A stretch of 11,472 nt of DNA from Bacteroidales bacterium (GTDB lineage: Bacteria > Bacteroidota > Bacteroidia > Bacteroidales > Paludibacteraceae): contig CAAFYY010000075.1 in assembly GCA_900767385.1 (NCBI GenBank), positions 1-11,472 of the forward strand. The letters run 5' to 3'. Below, piece after piece: positions 5,937-11,472 of the stretch. The notes below the pieces were generated by a model. That model was given only the letters and a program-made list of their open reading frames with translations, searched no databases and was not told where the DNA came from. Numbering within the stretch: the first letter of the stretch is position 1; each line of letters starts with the position of its first letter. The translations under genes were made by a program, and so were the position numbers.

Positions 5937-7509
5937 GGTAGTAGACACGACGTACGCGTGGGGAGATGGAGGTGAGAACTTCGTATGGGATGGTGCCCAA
6001 CGTCTCCGCAATGTCGGAGAGTGGGTGTACGTCGTTGAAGATGATGACCTTGTCGCCCTCTTTGGCATTCAGTCCAGTCACGTCCACCATCATGAGGTCC
6101 ATGCAGACATTGCCGATGATAGGAGCCTGACGGTTGTTGTAGAAGACGTGGCCGACCCCTTGACCCAGACGGCGGTCAATGCCGTCGGCATAGCCGATAG
6201 GGAGCAGTGCAACATTGGTAGGGATGGTGATAACCCCTTTTCTGCCGTAGCCCACGGTCTCGCCGGGCTCGAGATGACGAATCTGCATTATCTTGGTGGA
6301 GAGGGAACTGACGTTGCGGAGTTTGTCTTGGTTGACACAGTTCATGCCCCAGAGACCGATGCCCAGACGCACCATGTCAAACTGATACTGGGTGAATCGC
6401 TCGATGCCAGCTGTGTTCAGGATATGTTTGATGACGGAGTGTCCCAATGCCTCTTCCAGTTGTGCGGTGCATGTCTGGAAGGTGCTGATTTGTTGGAGGG
6501 TGAACGCCTCCATATCAGGAGTCAATTCATCGGCGGCGGCTAAGTGTGAGAATGCCGACTTCACTTCTACGCAGTCGTTCTTCTGCAGGATAGCGGTCAA
6601 CTGCTCCATCTCCTTCAGCTCAAAGCCGGCGCGGTGCATGCCCGTATCGAATTTGATGTGAATAGGGTAGTGCTTCAACTTGCGTATCTGCGCCTCCTTA
6701 ATCAGTTTGCGTAGCATGCGGAAAGAACCGACTTCTGGTTCAAGGTTGTTTTGGAAGAGGTGATTGATGGACGACACCATCGGGTCCAGCACCATGATAG
6801 GCATCTTGATGCCAGCTTCTCGGAGTTCGCAACCCTCGTTGACAAAAGCCACCGCCAAATAATCCACACCATAATGCTCCATCGCTTGTGCCACTTCAAC
6901 GGATCCGCTGCCGTAGGCGGATGCCTTCACCATGCACATCAGCTTGGTGGTTGGCTTCAACTTCATGCGGAAGTAGTCGATGTTGTGGAACATCGCGTCG
7001 AAGTTAATCTCCATCACCGTGTCGTGTGCCAAGAGCTGGAAGCGTCTCACGATCTTCCTTGGCTTGAACGGTGGGGCAACCTTCAGCAGGATAGCCTCAT
7101 CTTGGAAATCGTGGATGAGGTCGGAGTCGAGAAACTCAAAGGTGGTGCGGAAGAAATGGGCGTTAGGGTGTTGAAAGAGATTGGAGTGTGCCATGAGGTC
7201 GGCGCCCAGGAAGATGATCCTCTGCACACTATTGGTCTTGATGATTTGGCGGATGTTGTTGTAGAACATCTCACAGACCATCTCGTCGGCATCGATGTCG
7301 GATACGATCAGCGTGCGGGCACACTGTCCAGTGGACTGCTGCTCCAGGAAACTCAACGCATGTTTCGTGAGTGAAGTCAGGTCGCTGTTATGTGTGTCGC
7401 GAACGAGGAGACAGTTGTTGATGCCCATCTCCGCCTCATATCTTGCTATCTCTTTCTGTTGCAAAACCGCGGTCGTATCTAAACGGAAAACAGCTTTAGA
7501 ACGGCTCAT
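5929..7509 (-). CDS. alr: Alanine racemase preceded by an orphan MurF C-terminal domain
   Basis: 526 residues. The part from about 165 to the end is a PLP-dependent alanine racemase, making D-alanine for peptidoglycan in the cytoplasm. It has the PLP lysine K195 in VKASAYGSG, HIKFDTGMHRAGF (284-296), the second catalytic base Y421 in GYGRKG, IGYADGIDRR and NVCMDLMMVDVT, and it ends PRVRRVYYRV. Residues about 25-160 match the C-terminal domain of MurF: INNCLLVRDTHNSDLTSL, ARTLIVSDI, and DEAILLKVAP where MurF-Alr fusions have a lysine-gly-ala run. Bacteroidetes usually encode a MurF-Alr fusion of roughly 830 residues. Here the MurF N-terminal and ATP-binding domains are missing. An in-frame TAG lies six bases before the ATG, and fabD ends 33 bases upstream, so the protein really starts here. 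It cannot act as a ligase, and a separate murF must exist elsewhere. Operon with fabD and yigZ. Confidence 0.92.
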   Translation of the reverse strand: MSRSKAVFRLDTTAVLQQKEIARYEAEMGINNCLLVRDTHNSDLTSLTKHALSFLEQQSTGQCARTLIVSDIDADEMVCEMFYNNIRQIIKTNSVQRIIFLGADLMAHSNLFQHPNAHFFRTTFEFLDSDLIHDFQDEAILLKVAPPFKPRKIVRRFQLLAHDTVMEINFDAMFHNIDYFRMKLKPTTKLMCMVKASAYGSGSVEVAQAMEHYGVDYLAVAFVNEGCELREAGIKMPIMVLDPMVSSINHLFQNNLEPEVGSFRMLRKLIKEAQIRKLKHYPIHIKFDTGMHRAGFELKEMEQLTAILQKNDCVEVKSAFSHLAAADELTPDMEAFTLQQISTFQTCTAQLEEALGHSVIKHILNTAGIERFTQYQFDMVRLGIGLWGMNCVNQDKLRNVSSLSTKIMQIRHLEPGETVGYGRKGVITIPTNVALLPIGYADGIDRRLGQGVGHVFYNNRQAPIIGNVCMDLMMVDVTGLNAKEGDKVIIFNDVHPLSDIAETLGTIPYEVLTSISPRVRRVYYRV

Positions 7510-7542
7510 GCCATCCTAAAGCTGATAATATAAAGTAGTGTG

Positions 7543-8394
7543 TTATTTCTTAATCTTGCGGATCAGACCAGTCAACACGTTGCCTGGACCGAGCTCTGTG
7601 AATTCTGTAGCGCCGTCTTCAATCATGTGCATCACGCTCTGTGTCCAACGTACTGGAGCTGTCAATTGAGCGATAAGGTTTGCTTTGATTTCTGCTGGGT
7701 CTGTATGTGGACGTGCGTCAACGTTTTGATAGATTGGGCAAACTGGGGTGTGGAACTCTGTTGCTTTGATAGCAGCCTCGAGTTCTTCGCGTGCTGGCTC
7801 CATGCATGGTGAGTGGAAACCGCCACCAACAGCCAATTTCATGGCACGTTTTGCACCTGCCTCAAGCAAAAGGGCGCAAGCTTTGTCGATAGCCTCGTGA
7901 GCACCAGAAATAACCAATTGACCTGGGCAGTTGTAGTTGGCTGGCACAACCACACCTTCTACCTTACCACAAACTTCTTCAATCACCTCATCTGGCAAAC
8001 CGAGAACGGCGGCCATCGTTGATGGATTCTTCTCACACGCTTTCTGCATTGCTTGAGCGCGAGCAGAAACGAGTTTCAAGGCGTCTGCAAAATCCAAAGC
8101 CTTGGCAGCTACCAATGCGGAGAACTCGCCGAGAGAGTGACCTGCGGTCATATCTGGTTTGAAATCTTCTTGAACCAGTGCAGAGATTACTGAGTGCAAG
8201 AAAACGGCTGGTTGTGTTACTTTTGTCTGACGCAATTCCTCATCAGTACCGGCGAACATGATGTCGGTGATGCGGAAGCCAAGGATTTCATTGGCTTGTT
8301 CAAACAATTCTTTTGCAACTGGAGAGCTTTCGTAGAGGTCTTTGCCCATACCTACGAATTGAGCTCCCTGACCAGGGAATACGTATGCTTTCAT
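7543..8394 (-). CDS. fabD: Malonyl-CoA:ACP transacylase
   Basis: Moves the malonyl group from coenzyme A to acyl carrier protein, supplying the extender unit for type II fatty acid synthesis in the cytoplasm. 283 residues from the chosen start, slightly short of but in line with bacterial FabD. Motifs: FPGQGAQ (6-12), nucleophile S87 in GHSLGEF, R112 in SARAQAM for the malonyl carboxylate, NYNCPGQLVISG (153-164) and H194 in GGGFHSPCM. The frame continues to an ATG at 8484, but that lies upstream of the -7 box (8454-8461) within the promoter, and the extra 30 residues do not look like FabD. The ATG at 8394 gives the standard MKAYVFPGQG. First gene of the operon with alr and yigZ, divergent from tRNA-Phe. 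The start codon has no Shine-Dalgarno sequence, only an AT-rich leader. Confidence 0.97.
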   Translation of the reverse strand: MKAYVFPGQGAQFVGMGKDLYESSPVAKELFEQANEILGFRITDIMFAGTDEELRQTKVTQPAVFLHSVISALVQEDFKPDMTAGHSLGEFSALVAAKALDFADALKLVSARAQAMQKACEKNPSTMAAVLGLPDEVIEEVCGKVEGVVVPANYNCPGQLVISGAHEAIDKACALLLEAGAKRAMKLAVGGGFHSPCMEPAREELEAAIKATEFHTPVCPIYQNVDARPHTDPAEIKANLIAQLTAPVRWTQSVMHMIEDGATEFTELGPGNVLTGLIRKIKK

Positions 8395-8453
8395 AAAAAA
8401 TCGAATAATTATTGACAAATTCAGAGGGGTGAAGACACTCTTCAAACCCTTTG

Positions 8454-8485
8454 CAAAGATACATTTTTTAGTTTGTATAAACAAA
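8454..8485 (-). promoter_or_regulatory. Promoter of the fabD-alr-yigZ operon
   Basis: On the - strand TTTG (8482-8485), then 20 bases, then TATCTTTG (8454-8461): a full Bacteroidetes promoter. The leader to the fabD ATG at 8394 is about 55 bases and AT-rich. Confidence 0.82.
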
Positions 8486-8581
8486 TCTATTTCCCATTTG
8501 TTTTTGCTGTTATTTGAAATAGGTTGACGTAGAGCAGATTAAAAATAAAGTAGATTTTTTTTGAAAAAACTTACTGGAGAA

Positions 8582-8613
8582 TTTGGTCAGTTCGGCAAAA
8601 GCATGTACTTTTG
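8582..8613 (+). promoter_or_regulatory. Promoter of tRNA-Phe
   Basis: TTTG (8582-8585), 20 bases, TACTTTTG (8606-8613): a perfect Bacteroidetes-type promoter 17 bases before the tRNA. The 16 bases at 8604-8619 repeat those in front of tRNA-Leu. Confidence 0.87.
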
Positions 8614-8630
8614 CACTCGCAAACGGCAAT

Positions 8631-8703
8631 GGTGCCATAGCTCAGTTGGTAGAGCATCGGACTGAAAATCCGTGTGTCCCCGGTTCGAATCCTGGTGGCA
8701 CCA
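8631..8703 (+). tRNA. tRNA-Phe, anticodon GAA
   Basis: The cloverleaf folds by eye. The acceptor is GGTGCCA/TGGCACC, the D arm is GCTCAGTTGGTAGAGC, and the anticodon arm is TCGGA-CTGAAAA-TCCGT with anticodon GAA at 8664-8666. The outermost pair of the anticodon stem is a T-T mismatch. The T arm is CCCGG-TTCGAAT-CCTGG with one G-U pair. Discriminator A; CCA is not encoded. The phage-like cassette ends about 95 bases past its 3' end, which makes this tRNA a plausible integration target. Confidence 0.97.
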
Positions 8704-8739
8704 CAACCAATGCTGGTTTTAAAGCACTTACAAAAGATG

Positions 8740-8777
8740 CGGACAGATATGAGGACATATCTGTCCGTTTTCTTTTT
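8740..8777 (+). terminator. Terminator of tRNA-Phe
   Basis: A perfect 12-bp stem (CGGACAGATATG at 8740-8751 and its complement at 8756-8767) with loop AGGA, followed by TTTTCTTTTT. It sits between the tRNA and the end of the convergent cassette and may partly stop both. Confidence 0.92.
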
Positions 8778-8797
8778 GTATTTGTCCCAAGTTGTCC

Positions 8798-9202
8798 TCA
8801 CTGCCGGCAATGGTCACAGAAAAGAAAATTACATTGCTCAAAAATTTTTTTCGCCGTTTCTCCCGCCAAATATGCCACTTCTTCGCCAGTCAGGGCTACG
8901 TGATAGCTCTGGGCAATGTCGTCCGTGAGATGTCTTATCTCGTGCACGATAGTGTTCATCGCTTCGGCGGCACTGGTGGTCTCCGAAATCATCATGACGG
9001 AACTTCTCTTTCCCGGAACCGAAAAGGTGAAGCCTTCATTCTTGCTCCCGCGCTCCAGATTGCTCCAGACTCGCTCAAGAATCTCTTCTGACGCTCCCAA
9101 ATCCCGAAGCGCTGCAATCACATCGTCGAACTCCTTCGGCTCGACACAAAGAAAAACAACGAGATCCCAATGGTACCTCGTTGTCGAAATGTGGAATTTC
9201 AT
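8798..9202 (-). CDS. Putative HExxH-motif protein of the phage-like cassette
   Basis: 134 residues, no signal peptide. The middle has IVHEIRHLTDDIA, an HExxH zinc-binding motif with H87, E88 and H91. The following GEEVAYLAGE (106-115) could supply the third, glutamate, ligand, as in gluzincin-like metallopeptidases. The C-terminus has three cysteines and a histidine (C124, C129, H131, C132), perhaps a second metal site. It resembles small phage- or element-borne HExxH proteins I remember from Bacteroidetes, but I cannot name a family, and peptidase activity is not proven. It is the last gene of the - strand cassette, 12 bases after the DUF7841-like gene, and its stop is 20 bases from the tRNA-Phe terminator. 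Confidence 0.72.
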   Translation of the reverse strand: MKFHISTTRYHWDLVVFLCVEPKEFDDVIAALRDLGASEEILERVWSNLERGSKNEGFTFSVPGKRSSVMMISETTSAAEAMNTIVHEIRHLTDDIAQSYHVALTGEEVAYLAGETAKKIFEQCNFLFCDHCRQ

Positions 9203-9214
9203 GATACTACAATT

Positions 9215-9616
9215 TTACATCATTTCCTCCCACATGATTGGATAGCCCTTGGCGATGGTGTCTGCATAGAAACGGGTGAAGGCCATGCCATCGTAGCCGT
9301 CTTTGTCATTCAGCATGTCGGTAAGCATCTTGCACATCTGGGTCTCCGTATTGATGGAACTGCCCCAGTAGTCTGCCTTGATGGACGCTGCCAGGTAGAG
9401 ATCGTCATAGCCTTTGACCTCCGGCAGGTTCATTGAGTTTTTTGCAAACAACTCTTTGAGCTGATCCCTGGTCATAGGTTGCATCTTGCTGCCGTTGCGG
9501 TCTTTCATCATGCTGATGGCCCACATGCACATCGCTTTCGAGAAGTGCCATCCGTAGGCAGAGAGATATCGCTCCATGCCTGCAGGCTTTATTTCGTAGA
9601 AATCGAGTCTGTCCAT
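9215..9616 (-). CDS. DUF7841-like protein of the phage-like cassette
   Basis: 133 acidic-to-neutral residues without signal peptide or membrane segment. The pattern GMERYLSAYGWHFSKAMCMWA near the N-terminus, then KADYWGSSI in the middle and GYPIMWEEMM at the end, matches from memory a family of hypothetical proteins in Bacteroidales that I associate with DUF7841. The label is not checked by a search. No catalytic motif is apparent. It is rich in aromatic residues and methionine, which suits a compact helical protein. Its gene lies between the YGERGG-repeat gene (68 bases upstream) and the HExxH gene (12 bases downstream). No promoter is visible in the 68-base gap. Confidence 0.72.
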   Translation of the reverse strand: MDRLDFYEIKPAGMERYLSAYGWHFSKAMCMWAISMMKDRNGSKMQPMTRDQLKELFAKNSMNLPEVKGYDDLYLAASIKADYWGSSINTETQMCKMLTDMLNDKDGYDGMAFTRFYADTIAKGYPIMWEEMM

Positions 9617-9684
9617 AGTGTTACTGTTTTTTGTTATTACCCACCCCTTACCCTGATAACCTGTTGTTAGATGATAGGTGATGA

Positions 9685-9936
9685 TTAACGATAGCGTCCG
9701 TTGCTGCCGCGACTGCGACGTTCGCCGTACTCGCCGCGCTCGCCATAACCGCCACGTTCACCATAGCCACCGCGCTCGCCGTAGCCACCGCGTTCGCCGT
9801 ACTCCTCTTCCATCTGCTCGGCTTGCTCACAGATTTCTTCGAGAAGTTCCTTGGCTTCCTTTATCATCTCGGTGACACGACGGCCACCGCGTTGTGCACT
9901 CTCATAGGAGCGCTCTTTAAGTTCGTAGAATGCCAT
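9685..9936 (-). CDS. Small protein with an amphipathic helix and a YGERGG repeat tail
   Basis: 83 residues in two parts. Residues 1-45 are highly charged and predicted helical (VTEMIKEAKELLEEICEQAE). Residues 46-75 are five copies of a six-residue unit YGERGG, the last two altered to YGERGE and YGERRS, followed by a basic, Ser/Gly/Arg tail. The repeat is low-complexity, Gly- and Arg-rich and probably disordered. Such tails can bind nucleic acid or self-associate, but nothing in the sequence proves either. I recognise no named family. The gene starts two bases after the stop of the 163-residue gene and has a strong AAAGGAG site (9944-9950) lying in that gene's end, so the two are tightly coupled. 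Confidence 0.72.
   Translation of the reverse strand: MAFYELKERSYESAQRGGRRVTEMIKEAKELLEEICEQAEQMEEEYGERGGYGERGGYGERGGYGERGEYGERRSRGSNGRYR
9712..9801 (-). repeat. In-frame 18-base tandem repeat, five units
   Basis: Ninety bases made of five 18-base units that encode YGERGG or close variants within the small repeat protein. Units differ mostly at third codon positions and by a few substitutions in the last two units. The reading frame is preserved, so copy number can vary without disrupting the gene. Confidence 0.9.
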
Positions 9937-9938
9937 TG

Positions 9939-10430
9939 TTATTCTCCTTTTTTGTTAGAGTTCAGCAATTGCGCAAGCATGTCCTTGAGATCAGCCACCT
10001 CGTTGCGGAGGTCGTTCATCTCCTTTGTCCGCTCTGCCTCACGCTTCACCTCCGGATTCAGTTCCTCCAACAACTGGTTGCATCGTTCAACGATGTCACG
10101 ATGACGATCCATGGAGTCGAGCACCGACTGACTGATTTTTGACATTGCTGCCACCTCGTTGATGATGGCGTCCTTGGTCTCGGAGACCACCATGCCGTTG
10201 CAGTCGGCTATCGACTGCTCCGACGGAAGTTTCTGGAGGTCGATGGTCTGGTCGTTCACCTTGATGCGAACATCGACACAGGTCTTGGGCTGTTGCATCA
10301 GGCCATTCTGATAGGCCACGTTGTATTGTGGCTGTGGTTGCGACACGGAGAGCACTTCTCCGATTTCAATCCTGGGCTCGCTTTTGTGGAGCAGATAGAT
10401 TGGGGCGTTGTTGCGTAAATTGCTGAACAT
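9939..10430 (-). CDS. 163-residue phage-like protein with a C-terminal coiled coil
   Basis: The N-terminal half (about 1-70) is beta-rich, with NAPIYLLHKSEPRIEIGEVLSVS and VDVRIKVNDQTIDL. The second half is helical, with a likely coiled coil at about 125-155 (heptad-like leucines in LRNEVADLKDMLAQLL). I remember close relatives in gut Bacteroidales in the same kind of small-gene cluster, always hypothetical. The layout, a beta domain followed by a coiled-coil stalk, suits a structural or assembly protein, but this is inference. No signal peptide is seen. The gene starts nine bases after the 107-residue gene with no Shine-Dalgarno, and its last codons contain the ribosome site of the following gene. 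Confidence 0.75.
   Translation of the reverse strand: MFSNLRNNAPIYLLHKSEPRIEIGEVLSVSQPQPQYNVAYQNGLMQQPKTCVDVRIKVNDQTIDLQKLPSEQSIADCNGMVVSETKDAIINEVAAMSKISQSVLDSMDRHRDIVERCNQLLEELNPEVKREAERTKEMNDLRNEVADLKDMLAQLLNSNKKGE
9944..9950 (-). promoter_or_regulatory. Strong Shine-Dalgarno for the repeat-protein gene
   Basis: Reads AAAGGAG on the - strand, seven bases before the ATG at 9936. Bacteroidetes genes rarely have such sites, and none of fabD, aroK, the transporter or the small T9SS-tail gene has one here. Confidence 0.75.
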
Positions 10431-10439
10431 AGTTTTTGG

Positions 10440-10763
10440 TTATTGGATAAGTTGAAGTGTTTTGCCGTAGGCATCGTAGAAGAACAGGAACACACCAGTG
10501 CCTGCAAGGTCCTTGGCTTGCAGCGGAGCACCGCCAAGCTTGGTAGCATTGGTGTCGCTGTCGCCGGAGTTAAACACCACAGGAAGGTTGCCGTCAGTGC
10601 CGGCAGGTGTAGCCTGTCCAAGCTTAACGATGATAATGCCTACGAATGGAGCAAGGAGCATTGTGTGAGAGCGGAAGGTATACTGCACCTTGTCTGTAGT
10701 CACGTTCACACCAGTGCTTTCGATACGGGGTATCGCCCTTTGAGTATAGTATGGAGGAATCAT
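10440..10763 (-). CDS. 107-residue beta-rich phage-like protein
   Basis: A small protein without signal peptide. Its alternating hydrophobic segments (VQYTFRS, FVGIIIVKLG, GTGVFLFFYDAYGKTLQLIQ) joined by Gly/Thr/Asn loops suggest a single beta sandwich. A segment of the form ATPAGTDGNLPVVFNS in the middle and the C-terminal GTGVFLFFYD agree with hypothetical proteins I recall from Bacteroidales and Firmicutes phage-like clusters. A head decoration, collar or tail-accessory role would fit its size and fold, but is not shown. It starts 19 bases after the stop of the Cys-rich gene, with a strong AGGAGGG ribosome site. Confidence 0.75.
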   Translation of the reverse strand: MIPPYYTQRAIPRIESTGVNVTTDKVQYTFRSHTMLLAPFVGIIIVKLGQATPAGTDGNLPVVFNSGDSDTNATKLGGAPLQAKDLAGTGVFLFFYDAYGKTLQLIQ

Positions 10764-10770
10764 ATATAAG

Positions 10771-10777
10771 CCCTCCT
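10771..10777 (-). promoter_or_regulatory. Strong Shine-Dalgarno for the 107-residue gene
   Basis: Reads AGGAGGG on the - strand, seven bases before the ATG at 10763. It is the strongest ribosome site in the window, and its sequence is atypical for Bacteroidetes genes. Confidence 0.75.
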
Positions 10778-10782
10778 ACTTA

Positions 10783-11472
10783 TTAAAGGAAACCTCCACC
10801 GTTGTTGCCGAAACCACTGAAGCCGTTCAGACCATACTGCCAGGCTACGCAGTTAGGCACAGTCACGAATGGCTGATAAGGGGTGGTCACAGTGGTTGGC
10901 TGTTTGCATTGGATGTCGTTCAACGCCTTGTAGATTGGAGCCAACTCCGATTGGCGTTCTGCGCGGCTGTTGGCAGCGGTCAACTGAGCAGTCAGGTTGC
11001 TAATCTCGCGGTCCTTACGTGAGTCTTCGATTTGGTCGAGTTTCGCAAGGATAGAACGGGTGTTGCAGTCGGCGTTCTGCTTCAGGTCGCAGGTCTGTTG
11101 CTGTGCAGCATAGGCTACGCTTGAGAAGCCACGTTCCATGCCAACGTTAGTGCCGTTGATGGCGCTTTGGAGGGCGTTGGTCTGGTTGGCGATGGCCAAG
11201 CGGTTTTCGCAGCAGCAGTCGGCGAGTTTCGACAAGATGCCGGTGTTGCCAGCTTGGATGCTGTTGATGATCTGCATGCTGTTTTGTCCCTCTGCGGCGC
11301 TGAGGTTGCAGATTTGGGTAGCCACGTTGTTGATGGCTTGCATGATCTGACCTTCGCTACAGTTCACGGAGTTTGCAAGGGCAGAGATGTCTGTGCCGTT
11401 GCGTTGGATGGCACTCATAATCATCTCACGTTCGGCAGAACCTGCGTTACCGCCGCGGTTGCCGAAGATGCC
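10783..11472 (-). CDS. Cys-rich CCCENRL-motif phage-like protein, 5'-truncated by the window edge
   Basis: The frame has no stop up to base 11472, so the ATGs at 11424 and 11418 are probably internal and the true start lies outside the window. The visible part reads IFGNRGGNAGSAERE before that methionine. Numbered from the ATG at 11424, the protein holds a Gln/Asn/Ala-rich helical region, the motif ADCCCENRLAIANQTN at about 68-83, then GMERGFSSVAYAAQQQTCD. A helix follows at about 125-160 (coiled-coil-like, ISNLTAQLTAANSRAE), and the end is Gly/Phe-rich (GFSGFGNNGGGFL). The CCCENRL motif recurs, as I remember, in hypothetical proteins of phage-like clusters in both Firmicutes and Bacteroidetes. 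Function unknown. The helical, Gln/Asn-rich make-up and the triple cysteine fit a structural or self-assembling protein. It is the most upstream visible gene of the cassette. Confidence 0.78.
   Translation of the reverse strand, partial: GIFGNRGGNAGSAEREMIMSAIQRNGTDISALANSVNCSEGQIMQAINNVATQICNLSAAEGQNSMQIINSIQAGNTGILSKLADCCCENRLAIANQTNALQSAINGTNVGMERGFSSVAYAAQQQTCDLKQNADCNTRSILAKLDQIEDSRKDREISNLTAQLTAANSRAERQSELAPIYKALNDIQCKQPTTVTTPYQPFVTVPNCVAWQYGLNGFSGFGNNGGGFL

Noticed and set aside
5937..6068. Longer yigZ starting at the ATG at 6068
   Set aside because: The extra 44 residues are read out of frame within the conserved end of alr and do not resemble the family. The GTG at 5936 gives the expected N-terminus.
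6025..7374. Long + strand open frames (172 and 207 codons) opposite alr
   Set aside because: They mirror the alr coding strand, have His/Val-rich translations typical of antisense frames and lack promoters.
8395..8484. Longer fabD starting at 8484
   Set aside because: The start would lie upstream of the -7 box at 8454-8461, and FabD proteins begin at the MKAYVFPGQG equivalent.
8583..8928. + strand open frames running through tRNA-Phe
   Set aside because: They cross a clear tRNA and its terminator and continue antisense to the HExxH gene.
9712..9801. CRISPR-like array
   Set aside because: The repeats are directly adjacent 18-base units without spacers and lie in frame inside a gene.

Overview
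The window looks like chromosomal DNA of a Bacteroidales bacterium, most probably a Prevotella-type species. Four things point there: two proteins with C-terminal type IX secretion (T9SS) sorting domains, promoters of the Bacteroidetes form (TTTG, about 20 bases, TAnnTTTG), housekeeping genes without Shine-Dalgarno sequences, and a MurF-alanine racemase fusion lineage typical of this phylum. The genus is inferred from the look of the proteins, not from a search.

Layout. Bases 1-1700 (+ strand, visibly AT-rich) hold the 3' part of a gingipain-like C25 cysteine protease with a T9SS tail, then a cysteine-rich lipoprotein and a strong terminator. Bases 1899-2911 (- strand) hold a two-gene operon, shikimate kinase and an SRPBCC-fold protein, overlapping by ATGA. 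A tRNA-Leu(CAA) with its own promoter and terminator lies at 2943-3106 (+). Bases 3140-4729 (-) hold an SLC13/DASS-type transporter. Bases 4762-5283 (-) hold a small secreted protein that is little more than a signal peptide and a T9SS tail. Bases 5331-8485 (-) form an apparent operon fabD, alr, yigZ. The alr gene is a shortened form of the MurF-Alr fusion: only the MurF C-terminal domain is left in front of the racemase. tRNA-Phe(GAA) with promoter and terminator is at 8582-8777 (+).

From 8798 to the right edge there is a tight run of six small - strand genes of phage-like character: a Cys-rich protein with a CCCENRL motif (cut by the window edge), a 107-residue beta-rich protein, a 163-residue protein with a coiled coil, a small protein with YGERGG repeats, a DUF7841-like protein and a protein with an HExxH motif. 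Two of them have strong Shine-Dalgarno sites, unlike the host genes. The cassette ends about 95 bases beyond the tRNA-Phe 3' end, which suggests an integrated or domesticated element. No integrase, terminase, portal or capsid gene is visible. Its function is unknown, and it is the best candidate here for an undescribed system.

The housekeeping genes serve shikimate and fatty acid synthesis, D-alanine supply for peptidoglycan and tRNA supply. The left edge serves secretion or surface proteolysis.
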